DNA from: Streptomyces bungoensis
Lineage (GTDB): Bacteria; Actinomycetota; Actinomycetes; Streptomycetales; Streptomycetaceae
Direction: 5' to 3'
DNA: 48,199 nt
NCBI RefSeq assembly: GCF_001514215.1
Contig: NZ_KQ948884.1
Coordinates: forward strand, 1,608 to 49,806
The notes under the pieces: model-generated
What the model was told of the DNA's origin: nothing
The model's database searches: none
The model's input: only the letters and a program-made list of their open reading frames with translations
Translations under genes and position numbers: made by a program
Part shown: in pieces, positions 41,796 through 48,199 of the stretch
Layout: each line of letters opens with the position of its first letter
Position numbering within the stretch: the first letter of the stretch is position 1

Positions 41796-42532
41796 GACGA
41801 CGTACCCGGCCGGCCGGCTTTCTCCTCGGCGCCGTCACCCCGCCCGCCCCCGGCACCGCACGGGCCGCCGGCCCCGGACCGTCCGTGAAGAGGGCCGGCA
41901 CCACCGCGCTCGACGCACAGGCCGTCTACTTCGTCTCCTACGACGGCCTGATGAACGACAACTCGTTCCAGAAGAACGGCCTGCTGACCCACCAGGGCAC
42001 CACGGGCGGCTCCGACCGGGTCGCCGTCACCGACGCCGGACCGGTGGCGGACCCGCTGAACCCGGACCACTCCCTGATGAACCGGGAGAGCCGGTGCACC
42101 GATTCGGCCGGCCTGCCGCACGCGATCATCAGCTACGTCCCCGGCCGCTTCGGCCGGTGCACCACGGACCACGTCGCCGACCGCACCGCCCACGGCCGGG
42201 CCTTCCACGTCCGCAGGAAATCCGCCGGCACCTGGCCGAAGACGCAGATCGTCCCGCTGCACTCCAGCCGGCGCACCGAACTGGTCCTCGACCGGTACGA
42301 CAACGCCTACGCGGTCCTGCCCTACGGCCGGATCGCGGGCGCCGCGAAGGCATCCGGCCACACGGACTGGACGCTGCTGTGCGACGGCGCCTGCCTGAAC
42401 GCCTTCGGCGAGGTCGTGATCGACGAGACGCGGGTGAAGGCGGACGACGACCTGTCGTTCCTGTACCAGGAGAGGTCCGGCGGCACCACACCGTCGCCGC
42501 TGCACGTCGTGGACTTCGAACTGCCCAGCTAG
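41792..42532 (+). CDS. BNR-type rhamnose-glycan lyase with large internal deletion
   Basis: This 246-residue frame starts at ATG 41792, overlapping the rhaM stop. A short signal-like leader is followed by DAQAVYFVSYDGLMNDNSFQ and KNGLLTHQG, the start of BNR_4 proteins. It then jumps to DAGPVADPLNPDHSLMN, AIISYVPGRFGRCTTDHVAD, and LVLDRYDNAYAVLPYGRI, which belong near the C-terminus. Intact relatives are about 450 residues long, so about 200 residues are missing in frame between residues 69 and 75. The family includes lyases that release rhamnose from rhamnose-glucuronate ends of plant gums. That role fits this operon, but this copy is unlikely to be active. Confidence 0.7.
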   Translation: MRRRTRPAGFLLGAVTPPAPGTARAAGPGPSVKRAGTTALDAQAVYFVSYDGLMNDNSFQKNGLLTHQGTTGGSDRVAVTDAGPVADPLNPDHSLMNRESRCTDSAGLPHAIISYVPGRFGRCTTDHVADRTAHGRAFHVRRKSAGTWPKTQIVPLHSSRRTELVLDRYDNAYAVLPYGRIAGAAKASGHTDWTLLCDGACLNAFGEVVIDETRVKADDDLSFLYQERSGGTTPSPLHVVDFELPS

Positions 42533-42577
42533 CGCCTGCCCCGGTGGGTCGGCCGGCCGGGCCGGTGACGGTAATGT

Positions 42578-42599
42578 GAGGGGCCACCCGCCGCCCCTC
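42578..42599 (+). terminator. Hairpin upstream of the LacI gene
   Basis: GAGGGGC (42578-42584) pairs with GCCCCTC (42593-42599) across an eight-base loop. It could partly end the import transcript or be a feature of the regulator's leader. Confidence 0.4.
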
Positions 42600-42623
42600 G
42601 TCCTTCTGGAGGTCTGAAGCCCG

Positions 42624-43649
42624 ATGGCCCAGTCGGTGGGTATCAAGGACGTCGCCCGTGCCGCCGGAGTGTCGGTCGGCACGGTCTCGAACGTCATCAA
42701 CCGCCCGGACACCGTCGCCAGCGAGACCCGGGCGCGGGTGCTGTCCGCGATCGACCGGCTCGGCTACGTCCGTAGCGAGTCCGCGCGGCAACTGCGCGCG
42801 GGCCGCAGCCGGATCATGGGGCTGCTCGTCCTCGACATGGGCAACCCCTTCTTCGTGGACGTCGCCCGCGGCGCCGAGCGGGCGGCCCGCGAGGCCGGGC
42901 TCGGCGTGATGGTCTGCAACAGCGCGCAGAGCCCGGCGGAGGAGGCCGAGTACCTCTCCCTCTTCGCCGAGCAGCGGGTGCGCGGTGTGCTGCTCACGCC
43001 CGCGGACGCGACGGGACGCAACATCGAGGCGTTCCGCCGCCACGGCATCCCCTTCGTGCTGGTCGACCGGGTCGCCGAGGGCGCCACCGAGTGCTCGGTC
43101 TCCGTCGACGACGTCGCGGGCGGCGCGCTGGCCGTGCGGCACCTGGTGGAGGCCGGGCACCGCTCGATCGCCTACGTCAGCGGTCCGCCCGGGCTCAACC
43201 AGGTCCGCGACCGCCGCACCGGCGCCCTGAACGCCCTCGCGGAGGCCGGGCTCGGCCCCGAGTCCCTGCGCGAACTGCCCACCGAGCGCCTCGACGTGGC
43301 CGCCGGCCGGGACGCCGGCGCCCGTCTGCTCGGCCTCGCCGACCGGCCGACGGCCGTCTTCTGCGCCAACGACCTGCTCGCCCTCGGTGTGCTGCAGGCC
43401 ATGTACGCGGCCGGCGTCACCGTCCCGGACGACCTCGCGATCGTCGGCTACGACGACATCGAGTTCGCGGCCGCCGCCGCCGTCCCGCTCACCTCGGTAC
43501 GGCAGCCCGCCGTCACCATGGGCGCCCTCGCCGCCGAGCTCCTCCTGGAGGAGACGGAGGCGCAGGACAAACCGGCGACGCACGAGCACCGCCGGGTGGT
43601 GCTCCAGCCGGAGCTGGTGGTGCGCCGCTCCAGCCTCGCCGCCCGCTGA
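42624..43649 (+). CDS. LacI family regulator, probable rhamnose repressor
   Basis: This 341-residue protein has an N-terminal LacI helix-turn-helix (GIKDVARAAGVSVGTVSNVI, residues 6-25), a hinge helix (YVRSESARQLRAGRSRIMG), and a type-I sugar-binding domain (LDMGNPFFVDVARGAERAAR, FVLVDRVAEG, VGYDDIEFAAAAAVPLTSVR). The ATG at 42624 follows TGGAGG. Located at the end of the import operon, it is the natural candidate for binding the two TGAAA-N2-TTTCA sites at 36520 and 36686. The effector is probably rhamnose or a later intermediate. Confidence 0.9.
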   Translation: MAQSVGIKDVARAAGVSVGTVSNVINRPDTVASETRARVLSAIDRLGYVRSESARQLRAGRSRIMGLLVLDMGNPFFVDVARGAERAAREAGLGVMVCNSAQSPAEEAEYLSLFAEQRVRGVLLTPADATGRNIEAFRRHGIPFVLVDRVAEGATECSVSVDDVAGGALAVRHLVEAGHRSIAYVSGPPGLNQVRDRRTGALNALAEAGLGPESLRELPTERLDVAAGRDAGARLLGLADRPTAVFCANDLLALGVLQAMYAAGVTVPDDLAIVGYDDIEFAAAAAVPLTSVRQPAVTMGALAAELLLEETEAQDKPATHEHRRVVLQPELVVRRSSLAAR

Positions 43650-43650
43650 C

Positions 43651-43663
43651 CCGCCTTCGGCGG
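43651..43663 (+). terminator. Short hairpin after the LacI gene
   Basis: CCGCC-TTC-GGCGG lies one base after the LacI stop codon. It is short but GC-only and could end the rha transcript. Confidence 0.45.
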
Positions 43664-43745
43664 CGCTCCGGGATCCCGGCGGCCGGACGCCGCGGACACG
43701 TGTGCTGAACTGGGGCGCGACCGACCGTCCGTCCCGGGAGATCCG

Positions 43746-45047
43746 TTGACCGTCACCTACCGCCAGCCCGGCGTCGTCCTCACCGACCACCGCTTCACCG
43801 TGCCCCTGGACCACGCCGACCCCGGGGGCGAGACCATCGAGCTGTACGCCCGGGAGGCCGTCGCGAGCGACAAGGCGGACCGGGACCTGCCGTGGCTGCT
43901 GTACCTGCAGGGCGGACCCGGCTTCTGGGCGAACCGTTTCGTCGGCAAGGAGGCCTGGCTCGGCCGCGCCCTGGAGGACTACCGGGTGCTGCTCCTCGAC
44001 CAGCGCGGCACCGGCCACTCCACGCCCGCCGGCAGGCAGACGCTCCCGCTGCGCGGCGGCCCCGCCGAACAGGCGGCGTATCTCGGTCACTTCCGGGCCG
44101 ACTCCATCGTCCGCGACTGCGAGCTGATCCGCCGGCGGCTGACCGGCGGCGCCCCCTGGACCGTCCTCGGCCAGAGCTTCGGCGGCTTCTGCACGGTGAC
44201 CTACCTGTCCCTCGCGCCGGAGGGCCTGGACACCGCGCTGATCACCGGCGGGCTGCCCGCCCTGGACGCACACGCCGACGACGTCTACCGGGCCGCCTAC
44301 CCGCGCATGGAGCGCAAGGTCACCGCGCACTACGCCCGCTACCCGCAGGACGTCGAACGGGCCCGCCGCATCGCCGAGCACCTGCTGACCCACGACGTGG
44401 TCCTGCCCGGCGGCCACCGCCTGACCGCCGAGGCCTTCCAGTCCCTCGGCATCATGCTCGGCACCGGTGACGGCAGCCACCGCCTGCACCACCTCCTGGA
44501 ACACGCCTTCGTGCCCACACCGCACGCCCCGGAACTGTCGGACGCCTTCCAGGAGCAGGTGCGCAGCCTGCTGTCGTACGCGAGCCACCCCCTGTACGCC
44601 CTCGTGCACGAGGCGATCTACGGCCAGGGCGACCGCCCCACCGCCTGGGCCGCGCAGCGGGTGCGCGCCGAGTTCCCGCAGTTCGACGCGGCCCGGACCC
44701 TCGCGGGCGACGCGCCGCTGCTCTTCACCGGCGAGACCGTCCACCCCTGGACCTTCGACTGCGACCCCGCCCTGCGCCCGCTGCGCGAGACCGCGGAACT
44801 GCTAGCCGCCCGCACCGGCTGGCCCGCCCTGTACGACCCGGTCCGCCTCGCCGCGAACGAGGTCCCGGTCGTCGCCGCCGTCTACCACGACGACCTGTAC
44901 GTCGACACCGCCCACTCACTGCGCACCGCCCGCGCGATCCGGGGCCTGCGCACCTGGGTCACCGACGAGTACGAGCACGACGGCCTGCGGGCCGGCGCGC
45001 CGCGGGTGCTGGACCGGCTGCTGGCGATGGCCCGCGACGAGGTGTGA
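43746..45047 (+). CDS. Alpha/beta hydrolase, proline iminopeptidase-like (S33)
   Basis: This 433-residue protein has the alpha/beta-hydrolase order of the S33 peptidases. The oxyanion region is LYLQGGPGFWANR, followed by LLLDQRGTGHSTP and the nucleophile elbow VLGQSFGGFCTVTYL. The C-terminal His is in TDEYEHDGLRAGAP, and the likely Asp is in AVYHDDLYVDTAH. Such enzymes release N-terminal proline or other residues from peptides. It starts at TTG 43746 with GGGAG upstream. It is followed by a strong terminator and appears to be a single-gene unit. Confidence 0.9.
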   Translation: MTVTYRQPGVVLTDHRFTVPLDHADPGGETIELYAREAVASDKADRDLPWLLYLQGGPGFWANRFVGKEAWLGRALEDYRVLLLDQRGTGHSTPAGRQTLPLRGGPAEQAAYLGHFRADSIVRDCELIRRRLTGGAPWTVLGQSFGGFCTVTYLSLAPEGLDTALITGGLPALDAHADDVYRAAYPRMERKVTAHYARYPQDVERARRIAEHLLTHDVVLPGGHRLTAEAFQSLGIMLGTGDGSHRLHHLLEHAFVPTPHAPELSDAFQEQVRSLLSYASHPLYALVHEAIYGQGDRPTAWAAQRVRAEFPQFDAARTLAGDAPLLFTGETVHPWTFDCDPALRPLRETAELLAARTGWPALYDPVRLAANEVPVVAAVYHDDLYVDTAHSLRTARAIRGLRTWVTDEYEHDGLRAGAPRVLDRLLAMARDEV

Positions 45048-45054
45048 CAGACTC

Positions 45055-45080
45055 GCGCCCCCGACGGGGTGCGGGGGCGC
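45055..45080 (+). terminator. Hairpin terminator after the hydrolase
   Basis: GCGCCCCCG (45055-45063) pairs with CGGGGGCGC (45072-45080), followed by TTT. It lies seven bases after the stop codon. Confidence 0.85.
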
Positions 45081-45105
45081 TTTCGCACGTCAGTAGGGTG
45101 TACGC

Positions 45106-45963
45106 ATGGCTGATCGGACGACGGAACTGTCGAACCTGAGCGCTGACTGCGCCTCGTGCTTCGGGCTGTGCTGTGTCGCCCTGCCCTTCGCGCGCTCGGC
45201 GGACTTCGCGCTCGACAAGCCCGCCGGGACGCCCTGCCCGAACCTCCGGGCCGACCACCGCTGCGGCATCCACACCCGCCTGCGCGACCAGGGCTTCACC
45301 GGCTGCACGGTCTACGACTGCTTCGGCGCCGGTCAGAAGGTCTCCCAGATCACCTTCGGCGGACAGGACTGGCGTACGGGCCCGGACGAGGACGCGCGGC
45401 GGATGTTCGACGTGTTCCCGGTCGTCCGGCAGCTCCACGAACTGCTCTGGTACCTCACCGAGGCGCTCGGCCTGCCCGCGGCCCGTCCCGTCCACGCCGA
45501 CCTGCGCGAGGCGCTGGACCGGACCGAGCGGCTCACTCTGGGGACCCCCGCGGAGCTGGCCGCCCTCGACGTGGCCGCCCACCGGCGGCAGGTCAACGTG
45601 CTCCTGCTGCGCACCAGCGACCTGGTCCGGGCGGGCTTCGCGGGCAAGGGCGGCAGGAGCGGCAAAGGCGGCGGGAAGAAGGACCGCCGGGGCGCGGACC
45701 TCATGGGCGCCCGGCTGCGCGGCGCCGACCTGCGCGGGGGCAGTCTGCGCGGCGCCTATCTGATCGCCGCCGACCTCACCGGCGCGGACCTGCGCGGAGC
45801 CGACATGATCGGCGCCGACCTGCGCGACGCCGACCTGACCGACGCCGACCTGACCGGCGCCTTCTTCCTCACCCAGCCCCAGCTCAACGCGGCTCGCGGC
45901 AGCGCGGGCACCCGGCTGCCGGACTCAGTCACCCGCCCGGTGCACTGGGCAGCGCGCGGCTGA
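45106..45963 (+). CDS. Cys-cluster and pentapeptide-repeat fusion protein
   Basis: This 285-residue protein has an N-terminal cysteine-rich segment (CASCFGLCCVALPF, then CPN, CGIH, and CTVYDCFGAG, residues 15-75). It resembles YkgJ-like metal or iron-sulfur cluster modules. A helical middle (residues 85-175) follows, then a Gly/Lys linker (GKGGRSGKGGGKKDRR). The C-terminal pentapeptide repeats are about a dozen A(D/N)LxG units (GADLMGARLRGADLRGGSLR and on). Pentapeptide repeats fold as a right-handed beta helix, sometimes mimicking DNA. The function of the pairing is unknown. The last 39 bases overlap the convergent P450 gene. Confidence 0.85.
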   Translation: MADRTTELSNLSADCASCFGLCCVALPFARSADFALDKPAGTPCPNLRADHRCGIHTRLRDQGFTGCTVYDCFGAGQKVSQITFGGQDWRTGPDEDARRMFDVFPVVRQLHELLWYLTEALGLPAARPVHADLREALDRTERLTLGTPAELAALDVAAHRRQVNVLLLRTSDLVRAGFAGKGGRSGKGGGKKDRRGADLMGARLRGADLRGGSLRGAYLIAADLTGADLRGADMIGADLRDADLTDADLTGAFFLTQPQLNAARGSAGTRLPDSVTRPVHWAARG

Positions 45964-47478
45964 CCCGGACGCCGGGACGGCGGCCGCGTCCGCCCGCCCG
46001 GAGGCGTCGCCGGGCGGGGGAGCGGTGACCGGCGCGGGGGCCGCGCGCCGCTCGAGCCGCAGCCGCAGCCCCTCCGGCATCAGCGTGAGCCGTTCGACGA
46101 CCCGCAGCCGGTAGTCCGGGTCGGCGCGCAGCTCGTAGCGGCGCAGCAGCAGGCCGAGGACGAGCGTCGCCTCGTGCAGCGCGAACTGGCGGCCGATGCA
46201 GGCCCGCGCCCCGGTGCCGAACGGCTTGAAGGTGTGCGGAGGCCGGGCCCGTACCGCCCCGGCGTCGAACCGGTCCGGATCGAACCGCTCGGCGTCCTCG
46301 CCCCACACCTGCGGATCGCGGTGCAGCATCGGCGTCAGCACCAGCGCCCACGCGCCGCGCCGCATAGGGTGCTCCCCGGCCAGCACGGTGTCCCGCCGGG
46401 CCTCGCGGGCGAAGGCCGGCGCGGTCGGCCACAGCCGCAGCGACTCGTCCAGCACCCGGCGGACGTAGCGCAGCTTGGCCACCAGCTCGTAGCCGGGCCG
46501 CTCGGCGCCGCCCCAGACGCGGTCCACCTCCGCGCGGGCCCGGGCCGCGACCTCCGGATGTCGGGCCAGGTAGTACAGGGCGAAGGAGAGCGCACCCGAC
46601 GTGGTCTCGTGGCCCGCCACCAGGAAGGTGATCACCTGCTTGCGGACGTTCTCGTCCGACAGACGCTCCCCGGTCTCCGGGTGGGCCGTCTCCAGCATGC
46701 GGTCCAGCAGGTCGCCGTCCCCGCGGCCGGAGCGGCGCCGGGCCGCGACCAGTGCGTCGACGGTGCGGTTCAGGTGGGCGATGTCCGCGGTGTTGCGCCG
46801 CGTGGCGCGCCGCAGCAGCAGCGGCGCGAGCGGGACGGGGACGCTGTTCAGGCGCTGGGCGTGGGTGAGCGTGCCGACCATCGCCGTCACGAAGGGGTGC
46901 GGCCGGTCCCGTTCGAAGGAGCCGAAGTCGTGACCGAAGCCGGTCCGGGCGATGGTCTCCAGGGTCAGCCGGGTCATGTCACCGGGCACGTCGACGGTGT
47001 GCCCGGCGGCCAGCTCACGGTCCCAGTGCTCGGTCAGCCGGGCGGCGACCGCCAGCATCATCGTGTGGTAGCCCGCCATGGCCTCCCGGCCGAAACCGGG
47101 CGCCAGGACGTCGTGCGCCAGCTGCCAGTTGGGCTCGTGGTTGTACGCGGTGAACAGCCCGTCCCCGGCCACCGGGCGGAGATTGGCGACCCCGAGCCCC
47201 ACGTGCTTGGCGAACCGGGACTCGTCGGCGATGTCGGCGGCGAGCCGGTGACCCCACACGAAGACGAACTCGTTCCCGAACGCCCGGCGCCGGAAGATCG
47301 GGCCCAGCCGGCGCGCGTAGCGCATCGAGTCCTGCACGGGCCGGCGCCGGTCGACGCCGAGCACGTCGCCGAGCAGCGGCACCCGGCGCGGCGGATGCGG
47401 GATGCGGCGCAGCTCGGGCCAACCCTGCTCGGCGCCCCGGAACCCCTTCGGCAGCCTGGTCCCCGTCGTCTCCGCCAT
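45925..47478 (-). CDS. CYP102-like cytochrome P450, heme domain only
   Basis: This 517-residue P450 has the I-helix FLVAGHETTSGALSFALYYL, the ExxR motif DESLRLWPTAPAFAREARRD, and the heme loop FGTGARACIGRQFALHEATL with its Cys ligand. The heme loop and the following helix closely resemble those of CYP102 (P450 BM3) fatty-acid hydroxylases. The FMN/FAD reductase domain fused in BM3 is absent, and no reductase or ferredoxin gene is nearby. After the helix a Pro-rich tail ends in CPVHRAGD. The ATG at 47478 has GGGAGA upstream. It is divergent from a TetR gene, which suggests induction by a fatty-acid-like or toxic ligand. Confidence 0.92.
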   Translation of the reverse strand: MAETTGTRLPKGFRGAEQGWPELRRIPHPPRRVPLLGDVLGVDRRRPVQDSMRYARRLGPIFRRRAFGNEFVFVWGHRLAADIADESRFAKHVGLGVANLRPVAGDGLFTAYNHEPNWQLAHDVLAPGFGREAMAGYHTMMLAVAARLTEHWDRELAAGHTVDVPGDMTRLTLETIARTGFGHDFGSFERDRPHPFVTAMVGTLTHAQRLNSVPVPLAPLLLRRATRRNTADIAHLNRTVDALVAARRRSGRGDGDLLDRMLETAHPETGERLSDENVRKQVITFLVAGHETTSGALSFALYYLARHPEVAARARAEVDRVWGGAERPGYELVAKLRYVRRVLDESLRLWPTAPAFAREARRDTVLAGEHPMRRGAWALVLTPMLHRDPQVWGEDAERFDPDRFDAGAVRARPPHTFKPFGTGARACIGRQFALHEATLVLGLLLRRYELRADPDYRLRVVERLTLMPEGLRLRLERRAAPAPVTAPPPGDASGRADAAAVPASGSAARCPVHRAGD

Positions 47479-47598
47479 GACGCGATCTCCCTTGACCAGC
47501 GGACGGTTGAAGCGGTCACCCACGCGTGTTGTATGTGAGTTCAATAACGAGGCCCAGTGTCGTCCGCTTGTTGAACCGGCGTCAAGTAAAGTGACGGC
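47479..47598. promoter_or_regulatory. Divergent promoter region, P450 / TetR
   Basis: This 120-bp gap contains TTCAATAA (47540-47547) and TTGTTGAA (47568-47575), an inverted pair with one mismatch and 20 bp between arms. It is AT-rich for this genome. TetR binding here is likely from layout, but the site is not certain. Confidence 0.4.
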
Positions 47599-48199
47599 AT
47601 GCCCGCGAACCAGGGGGACCGCGCCCGGCGCAGACTCAGCACCGGGGAGCGCCGTGAGCAGCTGCTGTCGGTCGGCGCGCGGCTGTTCTCGGAGAGCCCC
47701 TACGACGACGTGTGGATCGAGCAGGTCGCCGAGATCGCCGGGGTCTCCCGGGGACTGCTGTACCACTACTTCCCGACGAAGCGGGACTTCTTCGCGGCGG
47801 TCGTGGAGCGGGAGAGCGAGCGGATGCTGCGCATGACGGCGGCCGTGCCGGGGGTGCCGCTGCGCGAGCAGCTCACCGCCGGCCTCGACACCTACCTCGC
47901 ATACGTGCAGGCCCACGCCCACGGATTCCGTGCCTTCCACCGCGCCGACGCGGCGGGGGACCAGGCCGTGCGCCGCGTCTACCAGCGGGCCCTGGCCGCC
48001 CAGGAGCAGCAGATCCTCGCCGCCCTGGCGGCGGACCCCGAGTTCGGGCCCGCCTTCGAGGCCGCCCCGCACCTGCGCCTGGCGGTGCGCGGCTGGCTCG
48101 CCTTCGCCACGGCGGTCTGCCTGGAGTGGCTGCGCGACGGGGAGCTGACGCGGGAACAGGTGCGCGACCTGTGCGCGCGGGCCCTGCTGGGGGCCATCG
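47599..48199 (+). CDS. TetR family regulator, 3' end cut by the window
   Basis: The visible 200 residues start at ATG 47599 (MPANQGDRARRR). The helix-turn-helix is VWIEQVAEIAGVSRGLLYHY followed by FPTKRDFFAAVV (about residues 45-76). The helical ligand-binding domain follows (AGLDTYLAYVQAHAHGFRAF). The frame is still open at the window end, and only a short tail should be missing. It is divergent from the CYP102-like P450 and probably controls it. Confidence 0.9.
   Translation, partial: MPANQGDRARRRLSTGERREQLLSVGARLFSESPYDDVWIEQVAEIAGVSRGLLYHYFPTKRDFFAAVVERESERMLRMTAAVPGVPLREQLTAGLDTYLAYVQAHAHGFRAFHRADAAGDQAVRRVYQRALAAQEQQILAALAADPEFGPAFEAAPHLRLAVRGWLAFATAVCLEWLRDGELTREQVRDLCARALLGAI

Noticed and set aside
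37497..44744. Long minus-strand frames opposite the rhamnose import genes, LacI gene and hydrolase
   Set aside because: They are shadows with Gly/Glu/Asp-rich composition and no start sites.
1..48199. tRNA, rRNA, CRISPR arrays, riboswitches
   Set aside because: I looked for cloverleaf-like ends, regularly spaced short repeats and known leader patterns and found none. The only regular repeats are the coding Ig units.

Overview
The window is high-GC actinobacterial DNA, most likely from a Streptomyces chromosome arm. The codon third positions are almost all G or C, starts are often GTG or TTG, and ribosome sites are GGAGG-like. The families present also fit: GlxA-type regulators, a KGD-like E1, the rhamnose/lactate operon, a CYP102-like P450 and TetR/MarR/LacI regulators.

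Region 1 (1-3930) is the 3' part of a gene for a long surface-type protein. It has a YVTN-type segment, twelve Ig-like repeats of exactly 97 codons, and a C-terminal IPT/TIG domain. A strong hairpin terminator follows.

Region 2 (about 4190-24850) is a graveyard of broken genes with a few intact ones. It is bracketed by two same-orientation copies of the last 165 bp of a pirin gene. The right copy belongs to an intact pirin gene and the left copy is a displaced tail. A truncated tyrosine-type integrase lies just inside the left copy. I read this as a decayed 20.5-kb integrative element that entered the 3' part of the pirin gene. Intact genes inside are a GlxA/AraC regulator, a TDT-family transporter, a 2-oxoglutarate dehydrogenase E1 paralogue lacking the fused E2 domain, a divergent MarR regulator, two SDR proteins that both lack the catalytic tyrosine, a SnoaL-like protein, an NMT1-like binding protein, an NmrA-like protein, and a divergent membrane-protein/TetR pair with two palindromic operators. 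Broken genes include an alkyladenine glycosylase, a SnoaL/NTF2 protein, a dxs fragment abutting a second TDT transporter, two further GlxA copies, a LysR tail, an HpaB-like hydroxylase, an NmrA start and IS630/IS5 transposases.

Region 3 (24.7-28.6 kb) holds the pirin gene, a small cupin, and a translationally coupled MoxR ATPase/VWA protein pair.

Region 4 (28.7-43.7 kb) is an L-rhamnose utilisation locus. To the left of a divergent promoter run rhaI (isomerase), a fused aldolase/lactaldehyde dehydrogenase, rhaB (kinase) and lutABC (lactate oxidation). To the right run an ABC importer (ATPase, two permeases, lipoprotein), the mutarotase rhaM, a truncated BNR-type polysaccharide lyase and a LacI regulator. 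Two TGAAA-N2-TTTCA operators sit at the start sites of both promoters. The predicted route is import of rhamnose, then mutarotation, isomerisation, phosphorylation and cleavage to dihydroxyacetone phosphate plus lactaldehyde, then lactate, then pyruvate.

Region 5 (43.7-48.2 kb) has an S33 aminopeptidase-like hydrolase, a Cys-rich/pentapeptide-repeat fusion protein, a CYP102-like P450 with no reductase, and a divergent TetR gene cut by the window end.

I saw no tRNA, rRNA or CRISPR array.
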